Positions 16,017 to 25,412 are shown, numbered from the stretch's first letter. The stretch is DNA of 64,000 nucleotides from Ignavibacteriaceae bacterium (GCA_023229425.1 JALNZG010000009.1:89270-153269); one strand, 5' to 3'. The notes: generated from the sequence alone by a model not told the origin. A program made the numbers and translations.

Positions 16017-18836
16017 ATGCGAAAAATAGGTTTCATCTTTATTCTTTTCTTTGTTTCATTTTCACTTTTAAGTGAAATCTTTCCACAAGTTCCAGATCAA
16101 ATACAAAAATATAGGGCAGAACCCTACGGTAGTTATCAATCAAGAAAGAAAGCTATTCTTGATGGAAATAATATTCGCTCTCTCTTTATAAATACCGGAG
16201 AAATTGCTGAATGGCCATTTGAACCTTCTCTTGAATGGCCCAAAGGAACGGGACATTCTAATCTTGATGGAATGACTTTACTAATTGGCGCTGAAGTAAC
16301 AGCACCTGGAAATCAAGCGGTGATTCATCCAATAGAAGCTTCATACCGTGAACAAATGGATCGAGATCCTGTAACCGGCGAAACTTGGGGATTGGAACCG
16401 ATTCCTGGTTATTCTAATCTTTCATCTTTACAACCGGCAATGAGCGTTGACCCAAATTCGTGGCCTGCTACCTGGCCCGAGGCATTGGATTTACTTCCAG
16501 GTTATGATGGTGTATTTCCCAGTTATTTTGGCAAAAATTCAGCAAAAGCGTATGAAACCTTTTTTGTTATGGATGATTCGCGTGATGGAGAATTTTTACG
16601 CTCACCTTATAAATACTTCCCGATCTTATCAGATACTACCCGGGGAGGATTGGGGCTAAGAATCGAAACCCGTTACTTACAATTTTCCGATGCAGAAGTG
16701 CAAAACGTTCTTTTTATGAAATATAAAATCACGAATATCTCAGATTTTTCTTACGACAAAACGTGCTTTGGTTATTATGTTGATCCCGGTGTTGGTGGGA
16801 AGGATAGTGGTGGAGACGATGTGAGATTTAACAAAGATTTAAATTTAACCTACGCATGGGATCATGCCGGTATAGGAACTCCCGGTGGCTGGGAAACTGG
16901 TTATATGGGATTTGCGTTATTAGAAACTCCCCAAAATTTTGGTTTGTCGGCTGTTTCTTTGGTTGGACTTGCGGAAACTCCTTCAAATCCCTGGCCTATA
17001 TGGGATGAAACCGTTTGGCAATCAATGGTCGGTGGTTTTGCAGATACTTCAATAACAAATACAAATGTAAATATTGTTTTTTCAAGCGGACCTTTTCCTC
17101 TTCCAAAATTTTCTACCGACTCAATTGCCACAGCTATTATTTGTGCTAATGATTTAGACGAATTAATCCTAACATCTAAAACTGCAAAACAGTTTATTAG
17201 TAATAATTTTAGTTTAAACTCAACCTCAGGAAATGTTTCTTTAACTTTAACTAAACCAATCCACAAAGAGAAAGTTTCCGGAGTATTACCAATTCAATAT
17301 TCTCTCTCAAATTATACCGGAGCGGCAACTTATTACATCTATCATTTTACTCCTGAAGATGGCTGGTCATTAATCGGTAAGGACGAAAACAATAGCGGAT
17401 ATTTTTATTGGCAGACAGAATCTGTCAGGGGCGGTATCCATCATCAAATAAAGATAATTTCTGTTACAGATAACTCAATTCTAGCAGTTACATCAGGATT
17501 TTTTACAATCCAAAATCATCAAACCACCCAACCAAATATTTTCATTCTCTCTCCAACGGACGGAGCGAAACTAACCGGAGAAGTTGATGTAAAATTTTAT
17601 GGCGGTGATGCTGATGGAGACACTTGTCTCATTAATTTCTTTTATAAAGCAGATGTCAATTCCATTCCATTTTTGGTAGCATCAAATTTGAGGGAGACGG
17701 ATTTGTCCTTCACTTGGAAAACAAATAACTCATCAAACTCATTAACCGGTGAATTGATTGGACAAATCATTTCCAAATCAGACACATCTTATTGGACTTT
17801 AAATAAGTTGACCGTAGAGAACGAAAGATCGAATCCAAGTGCAACGAATTATATGGTCGAAAGAAAAAGTACCGGAACAGGAGACATAGAATTGCATATA
17901 GTTGAACCTTCTTTAATTACGGGTGATGATTACTTGATGGTTTTTGACTCAGCTTATTTTGATAAACCAACATTGTATTACAAACTTTATAATAAGACAA
18001 ATGGAAATGCTTTTGTTGGTGATGTTTTTGAAGTGCAAAATGGAGTTGAGAGTCGGTTGTTTGATGGGTTAAGGGTTGTAGCAAATAACGATACTGGTAG
18101 TAAAGCAATAAAAGGATCATTAACAAAATGGGTGGCGGGTAATTCTAACTCTACTCTTGGTGTCTCGCCGGTTGTTAATTCGAATGGGTGGCAAGGGAAA
18201 GAAGATTATGAAATAACGTTCTATGATCACATAGTTGATACTTCATATATTAAATCAGGGACTTATGTTACTATCCCACTAAACTTTCAAGTTATTAATA
18301 TCACTTCAAATTACAAAACAAAAATTGCGATGACAGATCCCGACAAATCAGGTTCGTTTACTCCCGGTGATGAAATTCGCATTTTAGAATTTGTTGGAGC
18401 TTCTGCTAAAACTTCATGGAGTATTTTTTATCAAGAATTTTCGTCAAATCCAGTTCCACCCGTTGCTGGCGATGTTTTCCGTATCGTTGCAAAGAAAGAA
18501 TTCGTAAAAGGAGACTCTATTACTTTTACTACTTCCGGTTTGGTTGGTGTTAGAGATATGGATGCAAGACCTTCGTCTTATTCACTCTCGCAGAATTATC
18601 CAAATCCGTTTAATCCAGTAACAACAATTCAGTTTTCGGTTCCACAAAATGAAATGGTGAAAATAAAAGTTTACGATTTTCTCGGAGCGGAAATTGCAAC
18701 ACTTGTAAATAAAGAAATGAATTCCGGTAGTTACGAAGTTGATTTCAACGGTAAAACTTTTGCAAGCGGAATATATTTTGTTCGCATGGAAGCAGGAAAA
18801 TTTGTTGAGACGAAGAAAGTAGTTCTCTTAAAATAA
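16017..18836 (+). CDS. Secreted T9SS protein, paralogue A (939 aa), function unknown
   Basis: A large exported protein with signal peptide (IGFIFILFFVSFSLLSEIFP). Its first ~430 residues match the neighbour at 19015 (conserved QKYRAEPY, EWPKGTGH, LDGMTLLIGAEVTAPGNQ, YETFFVMDDS and GGLGLRIE), a family I cannot name. Residues ~420-840 are unique to this copy and look like immunoglobulin-like modules (VSLTLTKPIHKEKVSGVLPI; PNIFILSPTDGAKLTGEVDV). The end carries the T9SS type A signal (LSQNYPNPFNPVTTIQFSV ... VYDFLGAEIATLVNKEM ... SGIYFVRME). TTCGGAGG precedes the ATG. Probably a surface or extracellular protein; no catalytic motif is visible. Confidence 0.85.
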   Translation: MRKIGFIFILFFVSFSLLSEIFPQVPDQIQKYRAEPYGSYQSRKKAILDGNNIRSLFINTGEIAEWPFEPSLEWPKGTGHSNLDGMTLLIGAEVTAPGNQAVIHPIEASYREQMDRDPVTGETWGLEPIPGYSNLSSLQPAMSVDPNSWPATWPEALDLLPGYDGVFPSYFGKNSAKAYETFFVMDDSRDGEFLRSPYKYFPILSDTTRGGLGLRIETRYLQFSDAEVQNVLFMKYKITNISDFSYDKTCFGYYVDPGVGGKDSGGDDVRFNKDLNLTYAWDHAGIGTPGGWETGYMGFALLETPQNFGLSAVSLVGLAETPSNPWPIWDETVWQSMVGGFADTSITNTNVNIVFSSGPFPLPKFSTDSIATAIICANDLDELILTSKTAKQFISNNFSLNSTSGNVSLTLTKPIHKEKVSGVLPIQYSLSNYTGAATYYIYHFTPEDGWSLIGKDENNSGYFYWQTESVRGGIHHQIKIISVTDNSILAVTSGFFTIQNHQTTQPNIFILSPTDGAKLTGEVDVKFYGGDADGDTCLINFFYKADVNSIPFLVASNLRETDLSFTWKTNNSSNSLTGELIGQIISKSDTSYWTLNKLTVENERSNPSATNYMVERKSTGTGDIELHIVEPSLITGDDYLMVFDSAYFDKPTLYYKLYNKTNGNAFVGDVFEVQNGVESRLFDGLRVVANNDTGSKAIKGSLTKWVAGNSNSTLGVSPVVNSNGWQGKEDYEITFYDHIVDTSYIKSGTYVTIPLNFQVINITSNYKTKIAMTDPDKSGSFTPGDEIRILEFVGASAKTSWSIFYQEFSSNPVPPVAGDVFRIVAKKEFVKGDSITFTTSGLVGVRDMDARPSSYSLSQNYPNPFNPVTTIQFSVPQNEMVKIKVYDFLGAEIATLVNKEMNSGSYEVDFNGKTFASGIYFVRMEAGKFVETKKVVLLK

Positions 18837-18844
18837 TCGGTATT

Positions 18845-18897
18845 AATAGCACGCGGATAATCTGATTAAATCAGTATGATCCGCTGCTATTGTTTTC
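18845..18897 (+). terminator. Candidate terminator after paralogue A
   Basis: AATAGCA(C)GCGGAT pairs with ATCCGCTGCTATT with one bulged base, enclosing a second stem CTGAT/ATCAG, followed by TGTTTTC. The stem is long but the U-tract is short, so termination is likely rather than certain. Confidence 0.5.
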
Positions 18898-18933
18898 ATT
18901 ATCAGAATCAGTTCAAGATTCATTGGAAAAGAT

Positions 18934-18965
18934 TTTGTTCGTTTCAGTAAAATTTTATAGTTTTA
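18934..18965 (+). promoter_or_regulatory. Promoter of the second T9SS paralogue, duplicated copy
   Basis: TTTG (18934-18937), 20 bases, then TAGTTTTA (18958-18965). Roughly 105 bases up to the ATG at 19015 are closely similar to the region before 16017, including the identical stretch GTTTTTTAACTTTTTTTCGG and the GGAGGTTCT ribosome site. Confidence 0.5.
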
Positions 18966-19014
18966 AAATGCAAATGTAGCTCTGAGTGTTTTTTAACTTT
19001 TTTTCGGAGGTTCT

Positions 19015-20802
19015 ATGCGAAAAACAGGTTTCATCTTCATTCTTTTCTTTGCTTCATTTTCACTTTTAAGTGAAATTTTTCCACAAATTCCAGATCAAAT
19101 ACAAAAATATAGGGCAGAGCCTTATGCTAATTATAAATATGAAAAAGAAAGCATTCTCGATGGAAATTTAATCAGAACATTATTTAAAAATACCGGAGAG
19201 ATTGGGCATTGGCCCTATCGACCGTCTGTTGAATGGCCCAAAGGAACCGGACATACTTATTTAGATGGTATGACTTTATTAATTGGCGCTGAAGTAACTG
19301 CTCCGGGGAATCAACAAATTATTCATCCGATTGAAACCTCATACCGCGAAGAAATGGATCGGGATTCGATAACAGGAGAAGTTTGGGGAATAGAACCAAT
19401 TCCCGGTTACTCAAATCCTTCGTCTTCTAAACCGGCAACGAGTATTGACAAAACTTCATGGCCTGATGTTTGGCCTGATGCATTAGGCTTAGGATCAGAA
19501 TGGAATGGACACTGGTATGGGTATTGGGGACGGGATGTAAAAACTGCCAGCTTTGAAACCTTTTTCATAATGGATGATTCGCAGGATAAAGAATTCACCC
19601 GATCCCCCTACCGTTTTTTCCCTGTCTTATCAGACACAAACCGTGGTGGGTTGGGGTTAAGGGTTGAAGTCCGCGGATATCAATGCTCAAAAATGTCATA
19701 TCCTTTAGCAGATAACATTCTCTTCTGGCACTATGATATTGTTAATATTTCAGATTTTTCATATGACTCAACATGTATTGGTTTTTACTTCGATTCAGGT
19801 GTAGGTGGCACCAATGATAATGGGGATAATGTCGGATATGATAAAAATTTGGAAATAATTTATGCTTATGATAGTGATGGTCTTGGAACTCCTGGCAATT
19901 GGGTGACAGGGTATATTGGAGTTATGCTTTTAGAAACCCCATCAAACAGTGTGAATGGAATTGATGATGATGGAGATGGTATGATCGATGAGAGGCGAGA
20001 TGATGGAGTTGATAATGACCATGACTGGATTGGCTATTTAGATATAAATAACAACGGGAAATGGGATTCGCCAACTGAACCGCTAAATAATGATGTTGGA
20101 AAAGACGGCGTGGGACATTATGATAATCAATATATAGGCCCTGATGAAGGTGAAGGAGACGGAATACCGACCGACGGGGAACCCAATTTTGATAAAACCG
20201 ATAATGATGAATCCGATCAGATTGGAATAACGGCAGTCTCATTAAATTATGTCTCTCAAACTCCATCTAGTTTTTGGCCCAAAAATGATGATGTGGTTTG
20301 GAGCAAAATGGTTGGTGGTATTGGTGATACATTAATTGCAAACGCAAATGTTAGCGCATTGTTTTCAAGTGGTCCTTTCCCATTGCAAAAATTTTTAAGA
20401 GAAAGAATTTCTACTGCAATTATTTGTGCTGATAATGTAGAAAAGTTGACAAACACTGCAACTTTTGCAAGAAAACTCTATAACAACGACTATGATTTCA
20501 CCACTGTAGGAATTGATGATGAAGATTTGGTTTCGGTAATTAATTTTTCACTTTCACAAAACTATCCAAATCCATTTAACCCGGTAACAAAAATTCAGTT
20601 TACTCTTCCGCAAAATGAAGTGGTTAAAATAAAAATTTACGATTTCCTTGGAGCGGAGATTGCAACACTAATAAATAGAGAAATGAATTCTGGTAGTTAC
20701 GAAGTTGATTTCAACGGCAAAACTTTTGCAAGCGGAATATATTTTGTTCGCATGGAAGCAGGAAAATTTGTTGAGACGAAGAAAATAGTTCTCTTAAAAT
20801 AA
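19015..20802 (+). CDS. Secreted T9SS protein, paralogue B (595 aa), function unknown
   Basis: The second member of the family at 16017, with a nearly identical signal peptide and N-terminal domain (PDQIQKYRAEPYANYKYEKE, VEWPKGTGHTYLDGM, FETFFIMDDSQDKEF) and nearly identical sorting domain (LSQNYPNPFNPVTKIQFTL, YDFLGAEIATLINREM). It lacks the immunoglobulin-like middle of paralogue A. Instead it has a ~90-residue Asp/Gly/Asn-rich insert encoded near 19960-20220 (NGIDDDGDGMIDERRDDGVD, LDINNNGKWD, DEGEGDGIPTDGEPNFD), resembling calcium-binding dockerin/EF-hand-like loops. The role is unknown; the shared promoter suggests co-regulation with paralogue A. Confidence 0.85.
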   Translation: MRKTGFIFILFFASFSLLSEIFPQIPDQIQKYRAEPYANYKYEKESILDGNLIRTLFKNTGEIGHWPYRPSVEWPKGTGHTYLDGMTLLIGAEVTAPGNQQIIHPIETSYREEMDRDSITGEVWGIEPIPGYSNPSSSKPATSIDKTSWPDVWPDALGLGSEWNGHWYGYWGRDVKTASFETFFIMDDSQDKEFTRSPYRFFPVLSDTNRGGLGLRVEVRGYQCSKMSYPLADNILFWHYDIVNISDFSYDSTCIGFYFDSGVGGTNDNGDNVGYDKNLEIIYAYDSDGLGTPGNWVTGYIGVMLLETPSNSVNGIDDDGDGMIDERRDDGVDNDHDWIGYLDINNNGKWDSPTEPLNNDVGKDGVGHYDNQYIGPDEGEGDGIPTDGEPNFDKTDNDESDQIGITAVSLNYVSQTPSSFWPKNDDVVWSKMVGGIGDTLIANANVSALFSSGPFPLQKFLRERISTAIICADNVEKLTNTATFARKLYNNDYDFTTVGIDDEDLVSVINFSLSQNYPNPFNPVTKIQFTLPQNEVVKIKIYDFLGAEIATLINREMNSGSYEVDFNGKTFASGIYFVRMEAGKFVETKKIVLLK

Positions 20803-20975
20803 CGGAACAGCGCACAAAGTTTGTTGATGATTATAGTAATGCAGTTGTTTTAAAAAGTTTATTAGTGCCACACTGAGTGAATTCGAAGGGTGAATGAAGC
20901 GGGAATTCCCGTTTCTTGGTTTCTCATTTCTCGACTTCGCTCGAAAGGACGGTGTTAATTCTTAGGTGAGTCTCA

Positions 20976-21428
20976 TTACACCACTCTGACTTTTATTACT
21001 ACCTTTATTACTTCTGATTTCTTTGTAATAGCTATCCCCGGTTTGTGAACTTCGTGCGGAAAGATTATCGCAAAAGTTTTTTCAATTAAAGGAAAATGGT
21101 TCCCGCCACCGATAAAAAACTGGACATCTTTTTCTTTGTCATATTCAGTTAAGTGAGGTACTTTATTAATGTCTTCAATTCCTATTTGCTCAAAACCTTT
21201 TGAAACAAATTGAATATCAATATACTTTCGATGCGCTTCCCATTTTAATTCTTCAGCAGATTGAGTTTCATATCTGTTCACGATTGCAAAAACATTTTCA
21301 CAGTCAAGAGGATATTTGCCGTTTGCAACATGTGTAAAATCGGTACGCAGTAAATAATCGAATGCCGTTCTGAAATTTTTGTGCATCCCGAAGCATAGAG
21401 AAGCATTTCTAAGATCATCAATTACCAT
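20976..21428 (-). CDS. YhcH/YjgK/YiaL family cupin-like protein
   Basis: A 150-residue protein of the YhcH/YjgK/YiaL (EbgC-like) family, recognised by WEAHRKYIDIQFVSKG, the acidic FFIGGGNHFPL turn and the C-terminal IFPHEVHKPG motif whose histidines bind metal. Family members are linked to sugar catabolism, for example sialic acid and 2,3-diketogulonate operons, and are thought to act as sugar epimerases or mutarotases. It starts two bases after the stop of the upstream MFS gene with GAAGGCGG inside that gene, so the pair is translationally coupled. Confidence 0.88.
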   Translation of the reverse strand: MVIDDLRNASLCFGMHKNFRTAFDYLLRTDFTHVANGKYPLDCENVFAIVNRYETQSAEELKWEAHRKYIDIQFVSKGFEQIGIEDINKVPHLTEYDKEKDVQFFIGGGNHFPLIEKTFAIIFPHEVHKPGIAITKKSEVIKVVIKVRVV

Positions 21429-21430
21429 AA

Positions 21431-22816
21431 CTATACCGCCTTCTCTTTAAAACCTTTTATCATCCATTTTCTTGCAAGGAATAAACCAACCGGACTGATG
21501 ATGGCTATGAATCCATAAATTAACCACATCATTTGTGTGTTCATCAATTGCGGCGCAACTCCTTCGGGGCAATAGTGCATTAAGAACCAGCCGGAATACA
21601 AACTTGTTACTACCTTTGTTAAAAACCAGGGGAACTGTCCGATGCCCATATAAATACCGGTCATTCCTTTCGGTGCTATTTCTGCAACCCATTGGAGAAA
21701 TCTCGGCTGCCACATCGCTTCGCCAATCGTCATGATAATTAAATATCCAAAAACTGTGTAGAGATTTGGTCCAAATGCAAGTAAAAATGTCGGGGAAGCC
21801 ATCACGAGCGTTCCGAGGATCATCATCTTATATGCATTTCTATTGGAAGTAAAAGCCGCAACCATCGGTGTTAAAATAAAAATTAAAATTGGATTGAAGT
21901 TTGTGAAGAACTCAAAATTATCGCTCACAACGCCGGTGAAAGCCCGGTTAAAATAAACGGGAAGCGTAAGCCAGTTATGCGCGAACAAGGTTTGCACGGG
22001 AATCAAAATAAAAATGAAATAGAGAAAACGTAAATCCTTTAAAGGAAAATTTTTCATGTAATATTTCATTTTATCTTTTAAAGGAAGCTCCTCAATAGAA
22101 TTTTTCCCTTCAGATTTCGAACTAATATCTGTTACCGTCGCATCTTTAATAGCTTTGTTTGTAATAACAAACATCACCACAAAAATTCCCGCAACGGTAA
22201 GAATTACATACACCCAAAAGACACCGGTTATTGCGAAACTTTTTCTGATGGGAGGCGAAAGTAAACCGGGTAAAAATGCGCCGAGATTCATAACTGCGTA
22301 CAACATCGCGTAACCCATTGCAGAAGTTTTTTCTGTTGTAAATTGCTTTACGGCTGCATACGCTGCAGGCTGGTAAATTCCGTAGCCGAGGACAATCCAA
22401 AAAATTCCGAACATTGCAACTGAGTGGGGAATTGACCAAAGTCCGTTTACGCCAAACTGTGGACTGATAGTGAGCAAAACTCTTCCAACCAACATTAAGA
22501 TCAACGAAACGAGAAAGGATTTTCTTACGCCGATAATATCAACTGCGGCGCCGAGAAAAAGCATGCTTAGCGTAATTCCGGCAGTAAGAACACCAACCAT
22601 TTGCCCTGCGTAAATATCGTTCAACCCGATGTAATCATTGAAGAAAATAGTAAGCAAACCAACAACGCCGAAGTATGTCAATCCCTCAAGCAGATAAGAA
22701 AGATTAACGCCCCACAGCGCGCGTGGTGCGCGGAATAAATCGATAAATGGTTGAGTAACTTCTGATACTGTTTGCTGAAAAACGCTTTTGCCGGTTGTGT
22801 TTTTTTGTTCTTCCAT
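21431..22816 (-). CDS. MFS transporter
   Basis: A 461-residue protein with about 12 hydrophobic helices in two halves separated by a charged loop (KDATVTDISSKSEGKNSIEE). It has the MFS-like segments GAAVDIIGVRKSFLVSLILM and GYGIYQPAAYAAVKQFTTEK. The substrate cannot be read directly; the pattern GYAMLYAVMNLGAFLPG is reminiscent of proton-dependent oligopeptide/nucleoside-type symporters. The coupled YhcH-family gene suggests a sugar or sugar acid. The start at 22816 has AAGGAATG upstream. Confidence 0.87.
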   Translation of the reverse strand: MEEQKNTTGKSVFQQTVSEVTQPFIDLFRAPRALWGVNLSYLLEGLTYFGVVGLLTIFFNDYIGLNDIYAGQMVGVLTAGITLSMLFLGAAVDIIGVRKSFLVSLILMLVGRVLLTISPQFGVNGLWSIPHSVAMFGIFWIVLGYGIYQPAAYAAVKQFTTEKTSAMGYAMLYAVMNLGAFLPGLLSPPIRKSFAITGVFWVYVILTVAGIFVVMFVITNKAIKDATVTDISSKSEGKNSIEELPLKDKMKYYMKNFPLKDLRFLYFIFILIPVQTLFAHNWLTLPVYFNRAFTGVVSDNFEFFTNFNPILIFILTPMVAAFTSNRNAYKMMILGTLVMASPTFLLAFGPNLYTVFGYLIIMTIGEAMWQPRFLQWVAEIAPKGMTGIYMGIGQFPWFLTKVVTSLYSGWFLMHYCPEGVAPQLMNTQMMWLIYGFIAIISPVGLFLARKWMIKGFKEKAV

Positions 22817-22971
22817 TACATTCCTTTTAGTCCAAAATGATGTTAATTATTCTATGAAATTCTTATTGAAAAATAGGAAGGAACTTTGACAATTATAAAT
22901 AGAGAAAGGCTGCATTTGATCAATTATTTTATAATACAGAAGATTTTCGGCGGTAATGAAGATGCTTTTTC

Positions 22972-23559
22972 TTATTCTATTTTTCCTTCGATGAGCGCTT
23001 TCTGAAGCAAATCTAATACTCCTAATTCTTTAGCCCAATTCAACAGATACTCTTTATCTAATAAGGTTCCCTGTACTTTAATAACGCCCAATACATCTTT
23101 CCACTGATGTTCGGAAGTACTCCCACCTAATTTAAACCACTCTAACTTATAAAGAATAATGTCTTCCGCGGAGCAGAGGTTAACTTGAATGGAATCTTCT
23201 TCCTCCGAGAGATTATCTCTTCGTTTTCTTTCAAATGATTTCTGATAATATTTCTTTTCTTTAAGAATAAACACATCGATTTTCAACATCGTTTCAAGAT
23301 GGATTAGATTAAAAGAGGAACGGGTTTTTATTGCATCTAAAATCATATTCTCATCAACATAAAAGGCATGCTGTAATTTTTTAACCAGCAAACTTACCTG
23401 ATTTTGTTTCAAGTCTGAAACCAAGTCAATATCCATCGTGGCTCGAGCAATACCGTAAACAGAACTCGCAACAGAACCGCCGATATAATAGACAATGCCT
23501 AATTCTTCAAACGCACGCACTACCGGTTCAAGCGCATTTTGTAGTTCGTTATTCTTCAT
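22972..23559 (-). CDS. Nucleotidyltransferase-fold protein (DUF6036/AbiEii-like)
   Basis: A 195-residue protein with a minimal nucleotidyltransferase core: GGSVASSVYGIARATMDIDLV holds the Gly-Ser signature and the two metal-binding Asp residues of D-x-D, and a third acidic position is likely in LKIDVFIL. The C-terminal half is helical (AEDIILYKLEWFKLGG, WKDVLGVIKVQ), as in DUF6036/AbiEii-like proteins. Its ATG overlaps the stop of the 86-residue upstream partner (ATGA), so the two are translated together. Such pairs resemble type IV toxin-antitoxin or antibiotic-type nucleotidyltransferase modules; the function here is inferred only. Confidence 0.78.
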   Translation of the reverse strand: MKNNELQNALEPVVRAFEELGIVYYIGGSVASSVYGIARATMDIDLVSDLKQNQVSLLVKKLQHAFYVDENMILDAIKTRSSFNLIHLETMLKIDVFILKEKKYYQKSFERKRRDNLSEEEDSIQVNLCSAEDIILYKLEWFKLGGSTSEHQWKDVLGVIKVQGTLLDKEYLLNWAKELGVLDLLQKALIEGKIE

Positions 23560-23816
23560 ACTCTGTGTTTGTCAAAATATTTTTGAATCGTTGCCGCCAA
23601 TTCATTACTATAATGATATTTCACAAAAAGAATATCGTGCTCTTGTTTGGTTAAATTTGGATTAGCACGTGCAATGGCTCTTTTTGAAAGTTTTATAATT
23701 GTTGAAGAAAAAGAGAGCATTTGGTCGAACTTTTTTGCAAAAGAAATCCTCCGAAGAAGAAAGATAAGCATCTTTTCAACTTCCGGATGTGTATCGTTTA
23801 ATTGAGTCGTCAGCAT
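23556..23816 (-). CDS. Small partner of the nucleotidyltransferase, 86 aa
   Basis: An all-helical 86-residue protein (HPEVEKMLIFLLRRISFAKK; SKRAIARANPNLTKQEHDIL; FVKYHYSNELAATIQKYF). Short proteins of this look are frequently encoded directly before DUF6036-type nucleotidyltransferases. The start at 23816 has GGGAGAAG nine bases upstream, within the end of the lipoprotein gene. The open frame continues to 23936 but that extension overlaps the lipoprotein gene and is not credible. It may be an antitoxin or regulatory partner; this is inference from pairing. Confidence 0.72.
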   Translation of the reverse strand: MLTTQLNDTHPEVEKMLIFLLRRISFAKKFDQMLSFSSTIIKLSKRAIARANPNLTKQEHDILFVKYHYSNELAATIQKYFDKHRV

Positions 23817-23820
23817 TATG

Positions 23821-24252
23821 TTATTCTTCTCCCAAATCAAATTCTTTTTCTGCTGCAACTGTTTGAGCGGAGTTATTGTCTTTGATGTTGATAACGAGTT
23901 TGTATTTCCCTTTAACGAAAGTTGAATCAAGCTCAAATTGAATGTTAAGCTGCTGGTCGGTAAGCTTATCTTTTTCTTTATTTGTCATAACATCGAAAAA
24001 CTTGTTGTTCACAAAGGAGCCATCCGGTTTTTGCAAATCAACGGAGTAACTTAGTTCAGAATTAAAAAATCCGTCTGCTTCATTTTGTTGAAATCCTTTT
24101 ACAATTACGGAAGCATTAACTTCCCATGCCCCCTCACCCATATCAAACGCGGCTGCTTCGGGATTAATTGCCTGCAGTGTTGTTTCTTCTTTTTTACCAC
24201 AGCTGGTAATGAAGAGAAATGCTAAAACTAGAATTGATAAGTACTTCATCAT
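23821..24252 (-). CDS. Lipoprotein with an immunoglobulin-like domain
   Basis: A 143-residue predicted lipoprotein: signal LSILVLAFLFITSC with Cys18 as the lipidated residue, then GKKEETT and a single beta-rich domain (GAWEVNASVIVKGFQQNE, LSYSVDLQKPDGSF, FVKGKYKLVINIKDNNS). The pattern suggests a small Ig-like or FixH-like sandwich; no specific family is recognised. AAAGG lies before the start. It sits four bases upstream of the nucleotidyltransferase partner but is probably unrelated in function. Confidence 0.72.
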   Translation of the reverse strand: MMKYLSILVLAFLFITSCGKKEETTLQAINPEAAAFDMGEGAWEVNASVIVKGFQQNEADGFFNSELSYSVDLQKPDGSFVNNKFFDVMTNKEKDKLTDQQLNIQFELDSTFVKGKYKLVINIKDNNSAQTVAAEKEFDLGEE

Positions 24253-24323
24253 AAACCTTTTTTAAAACTTTGCGCCTTTGCGAGAAACCGTTTCACGCAA
24301 AGACGCAAAGTCGCTAAGAAAAA

Positions 24324-25412
24324 TTATCCATTCTTGGATTTGAATTCATTCATAAATTGAACAAGTGCTTCTGCGCCTTTAAGCGGGAAAGCATTGTAAA
24401 CCGAAGCACGAATTCCGCCGACGGAACGATGACCTTTCAACCCGATAAATTGGGCTTTTGTTGCTTCATCAATAAATTTCTTTTCAAGTTCTTCACTCGG
24501 TAAACGCCATGTGATATTCATTAATGAGCGACTCTCTTTTTCTGCATGACCTTTGTAGAATCCACCGCTTCCATCTATTGCATCATAAATTAATCCTGCT
24601 TTGGCGAGATTCGTTTTATACATCGCATCAAGTCCGCCGTTCTTTAATAAGTATTTTGTAACCAATGCAATCATATAAATTCCAAAAACATTTGGCGTGT
24701 TGTAAAGCGAATCATTTTCTGCGTGAGTTTTGTAATTCAACATAGTGTGAAGAGAATCCTGGCTTCTTTCCAACAAATCTTTTCTAAGAATAGCTAAAAC
24801 AACACCCGAAGGTCCGATATTTTTTTGCGCCCCGGCGTAGATCATTCCATATTTGTTCACGTTAATTTTTTTGTGAAAAATATCTGAAGAAGCATCGCAT
24901 ATTAGCGGAACGTTTCCTACTTCAGGTTCGCTGTGCCATTCAGTTCCGTAAATAGTATTGTTTGAAGTGTAATGAACGTAAGCGGCGTCTTCGTCAAGGT
25001 TCAATTCTTCTTGTTTTGGAATTCTGTTAAAACTTTCCGCTTCAGTTGAAGCAGCGATATTTATCGCTCCAACACGCTTCGCTTCTTTTAATGCTTTCTT
25101 TGACCAGACTCCGGTAATGATATAATCGGCTTTATTTTTCGGAGGCATTAAGTTGAGCGGTACCATCGAAAATTGCAGGCTCGCACCACCGTGTAAAAAT
25201 AAAATTTGATAATCGTCGCTGATATCTAATAATTGTTTCACTCCGTTTTTTGCATCGGCTAAAATTGCATCAAATGTTTTAGAGCGGTGGCTGATTTCTA
25301 AGATCGACATTCCAACTCCCGGTAGGGAGAATAAATGTTCTTGGGCTTCTTTTAAAACTTCTTCAGGTAAAATTGCCGGACCGGCATTTAAATTATAAAC
25401 ACGATTTTCCAT
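24324..25412 (-). CDS. serC: Phosphoserine aminotransferase
   Basis: A 362-residue PLP enzyme converting 3-phosphohydroxypyruvate and glutamate to phosphoserine in serine synthesis (also used for pyridoxine). It starts YNLNAGPAILPEEVLKEAQ, has the LHGGASLQFSMVPLNLMP motif, a cofactor Lys in MIYAGAQKNIGPSG and the C-terminal GLKGHRSVGGIRASVYNA motif, all typical of SerC. A DUF1015 gene lies about 2.4 kb upstream on the same strand; in many bacteria that family neighbours serA/serC. Confidence 0.97.
   Translation of the reverse strand: MENRVYNLNAGPAILPEEVLKEAQEHLFSLPGVGMSILEISHRSKTFDAILADAKNGVKQLLDISDDYQILFLHGGASLQFSMVPLNLMPPKNKADYIITGVWSKKALKEAKRVGAINIAASTEAESFNRIPKQEELNLDEDAAYVHYTSNNTIYGTEWHSEPEVGNVPLICDASSDIFHKKINVNKYGMIYAGAQKNIGPSGVVLAILRKDLLERSQDSLHTMLNYKTHAENDSLYNTPNVFGIYMIALVTKYLLKNGGLDAMYKTNLAKAGLIYDAIDGSGGFYKGHAEKESRSLMNITWRLPSEELEKKFIDEATKAQFIGLKGHRSVGGIRASVYNAFPLKGAEALVQFMNEFKSKNG

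Noticed and set aside
17917..18126. Antisense frames inside T9SS genes (also 19922-20266, 50529-50882, 52526-52897)
   Set aside because: They have low-complexity composition (His, Leu, Tyr or Arg rich), no ribosome sites, and lie fully within well-supported genes.
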